From Aplectana chamaeleonis (lineage: Eukaryota > Nematoda > Chromadorea > Rhabditida > Cosmocercidae): DNA of 64,000 nucleotides. This document shows positions 1-11,827 of the stretch, piece by piece; positions within the stretch are counted from its first letter, which is position 1; each line of letters opens with the position of its first letter. The position numbers and the translations under genes were made by a program. The DNA lies in assembly GCA_029168955.1 (NCBI GenBank), contig JAPDOI010001548.1:1-64000 (forward strand). The letters run 5' to 3'. A model generated the notes under the pieces. That model saw only the letters and a program-made list of their open reading frames with translations, had not been told where the DNA came from and did not search any database.

Positions 1-1
1 T

Positions 2-3000
2 GCTGCCGAGATGTCGTACGTTCACGCCGTGGCAGTGTGGAGGAAAGAAGATCACCTCTATGCAAGCCGACGTCACCCCCCCTCCGCGAAGAGGGTTTTT
101 GTCATGGGAGAGGTGCTGGCCGGCCGCATGGCTGCTCACTTCGGATTTCCTTCCTACAAAGGGCCGGCGTGGAGAGAATCTGGACCCGCTCAGAAGTAAC
201 ACTGCATGGCGCCACGTGCGAAAGCAAAGGATGTTGATGGGCATTGTATGGAGCACATGCCAGCGTCCAGTGCTCCGGATGCCAAAGGTGGGTGCATCTC
301 TCCTGTTCGGGTCTCAGTTCTGTGAAGCATTATAACTCTGCTTTTCGCTGTGTTTTATGCTCTTCACCTACCAACTCTGATTCCTCTTCCTCAAATCGCC
401 CCTTTCCGATTGCTTTACATATCAATCCTCAGCGGCCTTCATTACTAAACTTCATGAGCTCTCTCTTCGCACGTACTTACCATCCAGACGTGATCATGGT
501 TCAAGAACCAAGCTCTCTCCATCCCCCACCTATCCTCATCCTAATATCCCGGGCTACACTGCCTTCCATGCTCCAAGGTCAGCTCTTGGCGGAGGAGTTT
601 CAACCTTTGTTTTATCCTCTCTCCCTCCCACCTCATACCAAACACCCCCCACTGGATGGTACTCTCAGAGTACCTTCCAATCCATCTCCCTCTTAAAGCA
701 CCCCCTTTCTCTTTTCAACATGTATATTCCCCTACCACCTCATGCCCTCCTCTTACAATCCCATCTCCTTTCCTTCTCAAACAACTCAACTGATTATTCC
801 CTCTCATCATCAGTTGTTTTCGCGGGCGACTTCAATGCCCACACCTTCTGCTCGTCCCCTTGGTTCTACGATGCTGGCAGGAGAAGTCGAAGTCGAAGAA
901 ATGGGCTGAGGAGTGCGACCTGGCTCATCTTAAACGATGATCCAGTCACCACTCGTCTCCCCGCCACCGCAGCCGATCTTCTAGCCCAGAACATAACTCT
1001 TATCTCCGTCCAACCTTTCCCTACGCTTGTCTGCTGGTCTACCTCAACAACATTGTCTAGTGATCATGTTCCTGCGTCTTTGTGCACATCAGATCTCTCA
1101 AATTCTGCTTGCTCCTTATTCTGGTGTTCGTCAACGTTCTTATCTCTAATTTAGGCCAAGCAGACTGGTGCCTGTTCAGTGAGGTTGCGCTACGCCCTGG
1201 CGGGCTGATTACCCGTGGAATGGCAATGTGCACCAGAAGGAGCATCACTTATCTGATGCAATTCGCAGGGCCATGAAGGCGGCTATCCCTGTTGGCCGAG
1301 TTAAGACGTGTTCTATCCAACAACGTCACCAGAGAAATTCTTGAGAAAATCAGGACTCAGAGATGCCAGAAGAGCAGTTGCAGACCATCTAGACCCTGTC
1401 GTCGCTCAGCTGGATGGTGAGATCAGAAAAGATCTCGACCAGCACAAGAAGAAAGAACAGTGAGGAAAAATTCACAGAACAGTTGGAATTTCAAGACGGA
1501 GCGAGTCAGGAGCTACTTGGAAAGATTCTTCCGGAAACTATCGGGGAAAGAGCTCGCCAGCCACCATCTCCAACTATTGAGTTCGGTAATAACGTTTTCA
1601 AGTCAGGGGAAAGCGAAGCCGCCTACTCTCTCGGTAAAAGTTTCCTTTCGTCCTACGAGTACAAGGCGAGGTCCGCAAAATAGAGTGACAGTAAGAGAGC
1701 TGTGCCGCTACTCCCCGCTCATGAGCACGACCGATGCGTTCACTGTGGCGCAAGGCGAGAGTATAGAGATTATAAAGCGACATGCGAAACTCCAAAGCTT
1801 GTCGGTCCGGACGCAGCATTTGTCCTGCTGTACTGAAGAAACTCCCGACTGAGATCCTTCCGCTCATCGTGATTGATATGATTAACACTTCTGTTCAGCT
1901 CTTGCACTATTCCGCAAAACTGGAAGACAGCCAACGTCATCCCGTTGCCCAAGCCTGGCAAACCTCAGTCATCAGTAAAGGGATATCGTCCCATTAGCTT
2001 GATGTCACTCTTTTCGCCAAGGTGGCCGAAAAAGCTCATTGTCAAGGATCTAGCGGAGCACAACGAGAAGCAAAGGTTGTTTCCAACATGGGTTCAGGAG
2101 GCTACATTCCACAACTACGGCGTTGCTAGAAATTACCAGCTATGCTATCGACGGGTTCAACTTTAACAAGCCATTGAGAACTGTAGCTGTTGCGTTGGGA
2201 TCTCTCACCAAGGCATTTGATACGTGTTAACCTTGGAGTCCTGTCAAGCAACATTCCTGGAGTCGTCAATACCCATCTTTGGCAGAAGCGGCTGGATATC
2301 GGGCCTTTATTAAAGGTCGGCGGGCAAGAGTCATGCGTTTCAGAACCATGTCTCCAACAGTATTCACTATGGCAGCTGGAGTCCCTCAGGGCGGAGTTCT
2401 ATCGCCAGCCCTCTTCAATCTGTACCCTCGGAGATAATGGCCTGAGCCTCCACAGTGACATCAAGGTCGTCAGCGTATGCCGATGACAGTAAACAATCAT
2501 GTGTCGAGATCGGGACCGCTACAGGTGGCCGCCAATAAGATCAACGAGTACCTGATCACACTAAAGCGGCTTTTTCGACCGCAAGATGCTGCTAAGTATC
2601 TCTGCAGCCAAGTCGTCAGTAAGTCCGTTCTCGACGACGGACCCATCCGAGCCACAGCGCTCATCTGGATGTCGTGTGGGATGGAGACCGTTTGCCTGCT
2701 GCTCGCTTTTTCTCTCCAAAGCTGCTCTAAGGTCTTGTGCTCTCGATCCGTCACTCAAGTTTCATAAGAATACCGAGCAGAAGCAGTGGGCAGTCGTTAA
2801 AGCTAAGCTCAACGTTCTCAGGGCCCTGGGCGGCACTTCGTGGGGTAGCAAAGCAAGGAGACTATACACTCACAACGTATAAGGCGATTCTCCAGCCCAC
2901 GCTCTGGAGTACGCCGCATCCGGTGTGGCAGCATTCCTGTCTCAGAATCCTCCTGGAGCAAAGGATGCAACGAGTACAAAATGTAACTGCCTCCGTGATC

Positions 3001-3660
3001 GCCACCGGATGTGCAAGTGAGTTCCCCAATCAGAGCACCCGCATGCTGAGACCCGTCTATTACCAGTGAAGGAGCACTGTCAGCTCCAGGCCCAGCAATT
3101 CCTCATTAACATTATAAAGCAACAGCAAATCACCCGTCGTGGAGAGTGCGCTAAACCCCGTGAGAGAGAGAAGTATAAGAAAGCCATTCGCCGATGCTCC
3201 AACAACAAAGTCAATTTGCAAAGATGGCACGATCTCACAGCAAGAACGACTGGGCGTCTTTTGCGCGGAGGAGCACACCCAAGTTTCGTAATGGTGTCAT
3301 CTTGTGAAGGTGGCCCATAAATCCGGCATATTATTAGGAGATATACCGCCCCCCCGTCTGCACCTCAGAGTCTCCAATAACTCGGAAGAAGGGCGAGATG
3401 CACGCTCGCATCATTACGCTGTGGTCACTCTACAATGCTAATGTCTTATGTCAGCAAGATTGACAGCAGCGAAATCTGATGTGCTGCCCGGACTGCGGTA
3501 TCGCTCGGCCATGATACCGCACATTTATTCAACTGTCCGGAGAGGCCATTTACCACGCTGACACCAATGGACCCATGGACGAATCCACTACTGGTCGCCC
3601 AGTTCCTCCGCCTATGACAAAACCCTCTATGTGGCTGCTGCAAAGAAGAAGAAGAAGAAG
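2..3660 (+). mobile_element. Non-LTR retrotransposon, family 1, decayed full-length copy A
   Basis: This is a decayed copy of the element seen intact in outline at 40691-44136. Its 5' end (GCTGCCGAGATG) begins at base 2, so the window opens one base upstream of the element. Fragments in shifting frames give, in order, a degraded 2A-like region (about 165-200), a PHD-like finger (about 250-360, with CSGC, WVHLSCSG and FRCVLC), an AP endonuclease (about 410-1130, QEP then GDFNAH), RT (about 1940-2480) and a C-terminal finger region (about 3440-3540, CPDCG then HLFNCP). It ends in an AAG/GAA microsatellite tail at 3641-3660. Frameshifts and stops occur every few hundred bases, so it cannot encode a working protein. 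It is of the CR1/Jockey type by domain order. No 3' target duplication can be checked because the left flank is outside the window. Confidence 0.88.
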
Positions 3661-3953
3661 ATTTTTTTTCGGAAATCGAACTTTCTATAAGTAGCCACCT
3701 TATCTTCTTTTACCCAAAATGCTTTAAAGGTGGCTTGATTTTTCAACATTTTGGGCAGATGATTACAATAAGTTGGGGATGATACGGAGAAGACTACACG
3801 AAACCCTCAGATACCGAAGAGTTTTGAAGAACTGAAGCATTAAATCTCCGCCTTTACGCCAATTTCGGCATGTTAGGTGCAGTAAATCTACGGACATCCG
3901 GAATTTGTTCTGCGCCTCGAACTTTTAATATGAGTAGCCAGCTTATGTTCTTT

Positions 3954-4237
3954 TACAGTGCTTCTCTAGGCCAAATTCTGGTGCGCAATTGCGTCTCGAC
4001 ACGCTTTGCTGCCGCGCGCTTTCGAATCGGTAGAGCTTCCACCGCCGCAGCCGCCAATCTGTTGACTCCAGGTGAGTTTTAGAAAGCTGAAAAGTTAAAA
4101 AAAAATAGGAGAAAACTATAAAAAAGCCATATCGAGTCGGCTTTGACGCTGGAAACTCGACTGAATCGAGCGCGTGCGGCCGCAAAGCGTGTCGAGACGC
4201 AATTGCGGACCGGAATTTGGCCCAGATAAGCACAGTA
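3954..4237. mobile_element. TA-flanked palindromic MITE, 280-bp family, copy 1
   Basis: The long terminal inverted repeats (about 70 bp) start near CTTCTCTAGGCCAAATTC and end with the complement GAATTTGGCCCAGATAAGC. The element is bounded by TA on both sides. The core is inverted relative to the copies at 11828-12109 and 37307-37586. No coding capacity is seen. TA targets suggest mobilisation by a Tc1/mariner-type transposase, which is inference. Confidence 0.85.
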
Positions 4238-4644
4238 CCCAAAATCCTTTAAAGGTAGGAAGGTTCCATCGTGCTTGTTTGGATGTCAGGATTCCTCGAC
4301 TTGTGGACTAACACTTTGGCAACAATACCTTCGGATGTACTACTCTTCCATGACATGAGCGGGATCCACGCGATGTGCTCTCACGTACTGCCCGTTTTTC
4401 GTTGTTCTTCTTTGCTTGCTTTCCTCAGAAGGACCTAAAACACAAGTTTCCGCAAAGAAAAGGTAAATTTTTTATTGTGCTTATTGCCCTCAATCTGTAG
4501 CATGCGACGAGACCGTGCGAGAGCGGATCCTCCATTTCTTGAACCACACCGTCACCTCGAGTCGTTGCAAGCGGTTGCGTTGCAGGAACTAATGAGTGGT
4601 GGCAGCTGTCTGGTGTGAAAAGCTGTTCGTAGAAATCGAAACAG

Positions 4645-4853
4645 TGCAGCAGCCAGCCAGATACACTCGCATACAGAAAAAACTCCTTACAGAGTTGTTG
4701 GCGCTCGTTTGATGAGTCTTAATGAGTTAGGTAGTCGACCGCACAGATCAACCACGCGTAAGTTGAGCATCTCGGATCTCGTAGTGTTGCCACCCTTCTA
4801 CGCCTATGAGAAAAAACCCCACTGTGGCTGATAAGAAGAAAAACAAAAGGCTG
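4645..4853. mobile_element. Family-2 non-LTR remnant: inverted 5' end joined to forward 3' end
   Basis: Bases 4645-4778 match, on the minus strand, the first about 130 bases of the family-2 element at 31646 (ending CTCGGATC). Bases 4786-4853 match, on the plus strand, that element's 3' terminus with its GAA-rich tail. The middle of the element is missing. A 5' inversion of this kind is what twin priming of target-primed reverse transcription produces. Confidence 0.7.
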
Positions 4854-5103
4854 TTGTCGACGTTTGCCGCGACGCGACCGCTTGTACTAAATCAGGTTTC
4901 CGCGGGCTGCCTCCGATTCTGGCTCTGCCGAATGAAATTTGCTACTCCAAACATTTCTTCTAGAAAGTAGATTCTCGGTTTAGGCAATTTTCCCATTTTG
5001 GAACGCCCGAGTCTGGAATGTAATAGAGATACATCATTTTCGAAAAGTCGAGTGCGATTCTTCGAGGCGCTCACATGTATCGTCGTCATGGATCCTAATG
5101 ATA

Positions 5104-5182
5104 CTTTCCGTTCCTCATTGAAGGTTCGCACAAACTCGGCGTCATATGCTATAACATAGGTGCACCGAGTTTGCGCCAATCT
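5104..5182. repeat. Short palindromic repeat, copy 1
   Basis: An imperfect hairpin whose right arm reads GTGCACCGAGTTTGCGCCAA and whose left arm is its near complement. The same arms recur at about 47389-47469, with a conserved start CGTTCCTCATTG. It is a small dispersed foldback repeat of unknown class. Confidence 0.55.
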
Positions 5183-5302
5183 TCAGTGGGGAGCGCAAAG
5201 TTTCCGTAGGATTCATGTCGACTGTACGCTTAAAGCCTAGCTTGCTCAGACGAGTCCGGGCGGAGCAAGCAGCGAAGCGGTCGGTCAACGCAAAATACAA
5301 CA

Positions 5303-8300
5303 ATGATAAGTAGATTTCAACGTAATAAACCCCATGAGCCCTACTTTGACCAGCTCAAAATGAGGGTGATAGGCTATATGCACGAGGGTGATCGCATCGC
5401 TGTATACAGGGTCAGCGATCGAGTTGAGGCCACTTCGGGTGGGCTCTGTGGAAAAGAAAAGTCTTCAGCAGGCTGACCTTGCCTTTCCCACAGAAAATAG
5501 ATATTGCGTGACGCTGCACGACCGCTCACGCTGTCCGCGGCTGGGCGGTTACCCTTGGACGTGGTTTTACAGCGCGTCCCACAACTACTTACCTTGCTGC
5601 GGAGCTCGGCAGCTATCTGGCCGTCGTGCGCGCCGCATGAATTGGGACTATTGATTGGCACACTTGATGGGTGCCGAGGCTGCTGGGTGATCTGCAGCGA
5701 TATCAGTGGCACTTGGACGCACTGCATACCTTACGATGATGAAAATTGTAGGTACCCGTGCCCGTTGTCGCGGAAAGTTGGGTGATCGCTACACATAGAT
5801 AAGTCTCGTACCCAAGAGGTTCGCTCGATTAAATCCCTTCATCCATTGAGAATTTTTCAGGTGCCAGAAAATGATTTTCTTCTCTACAAAGGTGCGCATG
5901 ACAAGACTCAGATCCTTTTAAGCACTTGGATGGATAACCGAGAAAAGGCTGAAGAAGAGTTGTCCAGGATTGCTGATGAGGTAATCTAGTGTACAGTAAC
6001 GGCTGCTCCAGTAGAAGGAATTGTTTGTAAATAAATCTTTCGTCATTTGAATTTGAGCGATGTCTGAGGGGTCATAATTCTGTTCGCAGGGTTTTTGATA
6101 TATTCTGGTGAAGCCATTGTTAAAAGAGCAAAATTCTTTACTGATAGGCAGGGAGTCTGAGAATTTGTTTTCAGAAAGTGTTTAGTTTGATTCGTAGTCC
6201 AGACTAAACTCGAAAATTTTGTTGCGAATAAAGAAGTTTACCTGAGGTTTGTTCAGCTTGACAAATGGGAACATGGTTGTAATATTTCCAATACGGTTGG
6301 TGGCATTGCTGGAATTGGCGGTGGAGCTGCTGTGATTGGTGGAGTCATTTTGATGCCGCCAGTTGCTGTTGCAGGTTAGTGAACTCCGTAAGGATCCGGC
6401 TATCGTGAGCCAGATTTAGCGCTGCCCTCGGAGTCTACAATCAGGACCGTTTAGTTCTGCAATTTAAGCATATTTTTATGGCCAGAATGAAGTTACGAAC
6501 GTTTTCGTTTTAGGACTCGCTGTTGGTGGCGTTGCTGCTGTGGCAAATATGACAACTGGTTTGTGTAAATTGCGCAATATGAAGGTGACCTAACGTTGCA
6601 TCATATGCTTTTGCGTTATTTATCTTTTACATTTCAAAGAAGGAAGTTCCAGAAGAATGTCGCGTTTGCCAAGGAAATGCTTGCGGATGACAAAAGACTT
6701 ACAGAGCTCTTAGCCAACAGCATGATGGCACTCGAGGAGCAGAGGAAGTCAATTATTGCGGTCGGGCCTGTATCGAACCATAAATTTCTTTGACTAGTTA
6801 CGTTTTACTTATCATCAACTCCCTCTTTATTCAGAGCAACCAGATAGAAATGTCGAGTGAAGAGATGGGGGGCCATGCGAATCGGGATGCACTAATATCT
6901 GGTGGTCAGTTCGCTGCGGTATCTATTGCGGGAGGAGCAGTTCGACTTGTATTAAAAGAATCGGTATTTATTCTGTGTCATGTATAAATACCATTTATAA
7001 ATCAAAACGTGATTAAGCGTCTTCTAGGTGTCTGCCTCATCAGCTGTTGCGAAAGGAGCTGTTCACACACTTGCAGCTGTCGGCATCGCACTTGATCTTC
7101 TGACAGTCACCCTGAGCGTAAAGGTACTTAAGAGCCCACTATTGGACCACGATGGAGCTTTGAGTACAAAAATGGATAACTCCGAAGTTAGATAGTCGAA
7201 ATTGAGCTGAGAATAGAGTTTGAATTTGATTGAAATCTTCTGAAAAGAAATGCTGCGTTCCCGTTGCATGCCCCTACATCCAGAAAATGAACTAAAAAGA
7301 TCACTCAAATGATGCCCGTTTTTAATTGAGAGAAGGTAAGATGTATCATGTGGCCACAAAGATTATAATCACCACTCTCCGGTTTTGATCTTAAGCCCTT
7401 CATTAAGATGACTCCACATTGGTGGGGAAGTTTCCGAGAACGACGATTTCCCTCGATACTACTGGTTAACTTCCCCCGAGTTGGGGGGGGGGGAGTGAAG
7501 GGGACCCATAGCAAAGTGATATGGGAGTGTTCCCAGAGCAGGTCTTCCCCATAGTGCTGCACCCGTACCCCATTACTCATTGGTTGATGGAAAATCGAAA
7601 AAAAAAGCTCGATGTCCTCAACAGTTCCCTGTCTTCAATAAGCAGAACCAGGAGCGAAAATTATGGCCTCTGCCAACATGTTGCAGACGAATTTCTTATC
7701 TTTCCTGGGTTCCGGACAGCGACCAGCGGAACAGTTCTCGAGAGGCAGCTCTGTGCTTGCAAATTGCGAAGTGCCAGACCACTTCAAAACCATACAATTT
7801 ACATAGCCGCCATATACTATAGTTGTACCATTTTGAAAGAAATGTCGAACGAACGAAAATCGGATTTTTTTTCGCTCCAAAGGTTTTCAAACGAACGAAA
7901 AATGAAAAAAAAACGTTCGAGAAAAATTAAACGCTTTGAAATATAGAAAAAAAATTGAAAAAAAATTCGTTCGAAGAAAAACGAACGAACGAAAATCGAA
8001 AAATTTCGAACAAACAAAAAATTAAAAAAATTTCATTCGGAAAAAATTCAATCGAACGAATTTCAAAACAAATTGAAATTTTAATTTTTTACGAAATTCG
8101 TTCGAAATTTCCCATTTTTTCGATCGAAATTTCTTCGGAATTTCGCATTTTTTCGAAAATCTCTCGAAGTTTCGGAGGTCGAACGAACGCATTTCGAATT
8201 TTATCGAAGTTGCGATTTTTTTCGAAATTCGTTCGAAATTTTGGAATTTTTCAAGTTTTGTTAGAATCTTAGGAACTTTTTTCGATACTCCTAAAATTTC

Positions 8301-9191
8301 GTTTTTTTTTGGAAACCGGACACTTTATTTACGTTGTTCAGTCCGAGAATGAATATTCCACACGTGTTCGATTTCTACTCAAGTCGCTTGCATGTATTGC
8401 CTTTCTCACTTATTTCAAACAGATCGAAGGGAAGTATATGAGGCCTATAATGTCGAAGTCTCCTAATCAGTGCTACATTTTGCCATGACCGATCGCTCCG
8501 CAGTTTGCTCCACTCGGACTAATTGGAGCTAGAAAGGCTTTAAAATCCCCAGATCTAAGCACAACTTATTCGAGCAGGCGAGTTGTTCACTCACGCTCAC
8601 GACAATTCGGTCCGATCAATAACCGAAAAAGCGTAACCTAAGGTTTGAGAAGCGTTTTAAAAATCGAACGAAATTTCCGAAAAAAAAATTCGAAAAATCA
8701 TATCTCGAACAATCGGAAATTGAAAAAAATCGAACGAACGGAAAAAATTTTGGAAAATCTTTCGAAAATTTCGTTCGTGTACAACTATACCGGATTTGTT
8801 GTCGCGTTAATCATGCTCGGGGGGGGGGGGGGGGGCCAAGGGAATTGCCGTGAGAAAAGTTCTCTTGTTCTCCCCCAAATCAACTGATGTGTGAGCTGAC
8901 GACCAAATCAGGTCTTTTCTCCTCAGAAGTCCCTCCCCCCCCATCGAAGTGTGAGGGACGTGAGAGTGTGTGCTCGACTGTGTCTTCACCTAGTCTGTCC
9001 TCGAAGTTTCCCAACGCTTGACCATCGGCTAATCTTCCTTCTCCTTCTGTTGTCTTTCGGTCAAGGGTGGTATCACATTCGAAAGCTATACTCTTGCTCT
9101 AATTGATATTGTTGATCGCCATCCGAAAAACATCCTGCTTCGAATTTCGCAGCAGAATGTAAATGAAGTTTTGGGTCCCGATAACGTCTGA
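5303..9191 (+). CDS. Apolipoprotein L family protein (eight exons)
   Basis: Exons by GT-AG signals and phase: 5303-5410, 5861-5980, 6203-6374, 6514-6584, 6653-6760, 6835-6963, 7028-7123, 9066-9191. They sum to 930 nt, giving 309 residues plus TGA. The N-terminal third is charged (DNREKAEEELSRIADE). Next comes a pair of Gly/Ala/Val-rich hydrophobic stretches (NTVGGIAGIGGGAAVIGGVI, then AVGGVAAVANMTTG). A helical charged linker follows (KEMLADDKRLTELLANSMMA), then a second hydrophobic region ending GIALDLLTVTLSV. This order matches the Pfam ApoL family, membrane-associated proteins whose nematode roles are poorly known. The start was chosen at ATG 5303; in-frame ATGs at 5360 and 5378 are alternatives. 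The acceptors of exon 5 and exon 8 are weaker than the others. Intron 7 (7124-9065) holds a 972-bp MITE and a G17 run. The gene appears intact. Family call is fairly secure; exact ends less so. Confidence 0.8.
7818..8789. mobile_element. Long copy of a TTCGAA-rich hAT-like MITE family
   Basis: Bounded by TATAGTTGTAC (7818-7828) and its exact complement GTACAACTATA (8779-8789). The interior is AT-rich and saturated with CGAA/TTCG and TTTTTCGAA words, except for a different segment at about 8300-8640 that may be a nested insertion. A 126-bp relative with the same ends lies at 56425-56550. No target duplication is visible for this copy and no protein is encoded. Confidence 0.7.
8819..8835. repeat. 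Poly-G tract (17 G)
   Basis: An uninterrupted run of 17 G in intron 7 of the ApoL gene. Shorter G runs occur near 7481-7491, 38140, 49326 and 59243. Confidence 0.9.
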
Positions 9192-9504
9192 ATGCTCCTC
9201 GTTCAGTTGCTTCTATCCTTCAGGGTGGTCGTTGATTGTTAAAGAACCATTTAAATTCTGTGAAGACTAGAATTTATTTCCAAAAAGGGTCCACAATTTT
9301 TTTCAAAGGGGCGATTGTAAAATTTTCCAGAATTTTCCGAAAAAGGACAATTCCCATCATGACATGATTATCCAACGACGTCAAGGCGTCCAAGTTCACA
9401 GTAAAGTGTAATAGGGAGTGTCTTGCCAAATGAAATTTTGTTCTGTCAATTATCGTAACTTTTTTGAAGGAAAAACCTTTTCACTTTTTTTACGTTCTCA
9501 CTTA

Positions 9505-11111
9505 CAGTGCGTTCGGAAATGATAGGGACACCCCTGAAAACCACAGTCTTTATGTTTAAATTGAGTGCGGCGTTCAGTAATGCTCATAAATGAATTCAGC
9601 AAGGTAAATAACCTCTGTTCACTTGTTTCTATAACAATAGCATAATATTGTAATATTTTATTTTAAATTGTCACATTATTCGCCGTTCGGAAATGATAGG
9701 GACACTATTAAAAAACAAAAAAATATCAAACAATGAATGAACAAAACATACACATACATGAAATCTAATATGATATCGCACCTCCAGAGTTGGAAATTAA
9801 TTCAAAAATTCTATTCGGCATAGAAGTGATCAAATTGGATATCACATTTTTATCCAAATTTCTCCAGGCTTCGAGTACAGCGGCCTTTAGCTCGTCTACG
9901 GTCCCATACTGCTTGTTATTCGCGTAAAGCTGGCGCACAATTTTGCCCCAGATATTCTCTATCGGGTTGCAGTCAGGACTACACGCGGGCCATTTCATCA
10001 CGCGAACTCGGTTTTGTTGAAGTCACGCCTTTGTGGATCTGGAGACATGGACCAAAGCGTTATCTTGCTGGAAAATGTAGCGTTGACGCCTGTTTCCAGT
10101 GAAGAACGGCAGAAGATGCGCACGCAATGTTTCTTGATACTCCTCCGAATCCATCCGACACGAAGTGAAGGCGATTTCCAAAACAACTCCGCTGCAGAAT
10201 GCTCCCCAACACATCAGCGAACCGCCTCCAAAATTTCTTCGACTAAATAAAATCGGATCCTTGCGAAGATCTCTCCATTAGCATCGAGCACCGTCAGGTC
10301 CATCAAGGTTAAACTTCTTTTCGCCGGAGAAAATTACCTGGAACATGTCGCCTTTATCTTTTTAAATTTTATCGGGCTTTTAGAGAATCCCTTACCTTTG
10401 ACCAGTCTGTTGCCATGTTGTTCCTTGCAAACCGGAGTCGAGCTCCTTTGTGGGCTTCTGAGAGTGATGGAGCCTTCTTCATCACTTGTCGGACGATGTT
10501 TTCGTCTGCGTTTACGACGCTCCAAACAGTAGTCTTCGACACATTGAACGACAACTGAGCCCTCACTTGGTTGAGAGACAGACTACTGTTTGAGCAGAGT
10601 CGGCTTATCGTCCGTGCATCCCTGCCGCTGACCTTTCTTGGGCGTCCAGGACTTTTTGCCAAGCCGTAGGAGTTTGGATCTCGTTGGAACTGGCTGATGC
10701 AGTTGGGGGAACGTCCGAGCTGGGAGGCAATTCGACGTTGGCTCAGCCCGGCAGCGTTGAGGGCACGTATTTGGGCTTGTACGGAAACAGTAAGCGATGT
10801 ACCACGGCCCATGATTGGAATAAAGATGTTGGGTGTCCTCGTGTTGCGTTCATGTAGTGAACTTGTAACGGGAAATTTTGTTCGAAGTGAAAAATTCCAT
10901 TTTTCGCAGGGTGTCCCTATCATTTCCGAATGGTGAAATTTTCTAAATGTGAAAACCAAATCTTATGAAATTAGGCACGGTTTCAAGGAAGTTGCGAACA
11001 GAGGTTTTCTATCACGCTGAATTCATTTATGAACAGTATTCATCACCATTCCCAGAAATTTCTTGAAAATCTCATTTTTTAGAGGTGTCCCTATCATTTC
11101 CGAACGCACTC
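9505..11111 (-). mobile_element. Tc1-family DNA transposon with IR/DR-type ends
   Basis: The outer inverted repeats begin AGTGCGTTCGGAAATGATAG at 9506 and end with the complement at 11110. TA flanks them at 9503-9504 and 11112-11113. A second copy of the core GTTCGGAAATGATAGGGACA lies about 180 bases inside each end (about 9684-9705 and 10909-10930), and sequence between outer and inner repeats is also conserved. This is the inverted-repeat/direct-repeat layout known from Tc1-like elements such as Sleeping Beauty. Length is 1607 bp. The transposase lies on the minus strand and is broken by two stops. Confidence 0.92.
9762..10812 (-). pseudogene. Tc1 transposase (DD34E), two exons, two nonsense codons
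   Basis: ATG at 10812-10810 opens MGRGTSLTVSVQAQIRALNA, a paired-type helix-turn-helix, followed by GRPRK. At WSK the reading frame meets GTAAGG; after 58 nt ending TTCCAG the conserved VIFSGEKKFNLDGPDG resumes in phase, so 10338-10395 looks like an intron. The rest holds the first Asp (NLDG), second Asp (QQDNA) and NPIENIWG with 34 residues between the last Asp and Glu. Spliced length is 330 residues plus stop, normal for Tc1. Two in-frame stops, TAA at 10280-10278 and TGA at 10022-10020, disable it. All three catalytic residues remain, so inactivation looks recent. The intron is inferred from splice sites and frame. Confidence 0.88.
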
Positions 11112-11116
11112 TATTA

Positions 11117-11365
11117 CAGGCCATAAAACGGCCAATGTCTCACCGTCGACTGCGTACCACGCGCTGCGCGACCGCACGCGCGTCGGAAGCAGACGGGTTT
11201 TGGCCGCCGCGCGACGAGTTTTGGCTGCCGCGCGACGTTTCGGCCGCCGGGCGGCGGCCGAAACTCGTCGCGCGGCGGCCAAAACTCGTCTGCTTCCGAC
11301 GCGCGTGCGGTCGCGCAGCGCGTGGTACGCAGTCGACGGTGAGACATTGGCCGTTTTATGGCCTG
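11117..11365. mobile_element. GC-rich near-perfect palindromic MITE, copy 1
   Basis: Arms of over 100 bp begin CAGGCCATAAAACGGCCAAT and are mirrored to the right end. TA flanks both sides (11115-11116, 11366-11367). The interior is CpG-rich (repeated GCGCGCG and GCCGCCG words). It starts two bases after the TA that closes the Tc1 element. A second copy lies at 34303-34547. No protein encoded; open frames across it are palindrome artefacts. Confidence 0.88.
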
Positions 11366-11827
11366 TACCTGCTTTCTCAAGAAAGTGGTCGACAATTGAC
11401 AAAATACTGTGCGTTTTTAGGATTTCTGAAACTCACGGTTTGTAAAGAGAACTCTGTATCTGCAAAAACAAATATTTTGTCGTGGGTGCCATTGTATTTT
11501 CAGTGTAGAGGACAGCTCTAAACTTTGAGGACCTTTTTTGGCAATATGATCAAGCCTACACGAAGTTCAAGTGTTTTTGGTTCGAAAAAACCCTGATAGA
11601 CAGAAATGGATGAAAAATGATTTTTTTAGTACCCAAAACTTTCTCTACTTGTTTATAAAGAGTTCGAAGCAATCGAGTTTTCTGGGTAGCAAGAAACGCA
11701 TCATGGTGGCGAAGGGAGTATTCGAGTGATATACCACTTTCGATCGAATTATCTCTGGGGGACGAGAGATTTCGCTGACCTACAAGTGTGGAACTTTCAG
11801 AGCAACATATTAGTTTCGACTTCTTCA

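Noticed and set aside
11063..11521. Open frames of 80-150 codons on both strands across the GC-rich palindrome
   Set aside because: They arise from the MITE arms, which are open on both strands because the sequence is self-complementary and CpG-rich. No domain is present.
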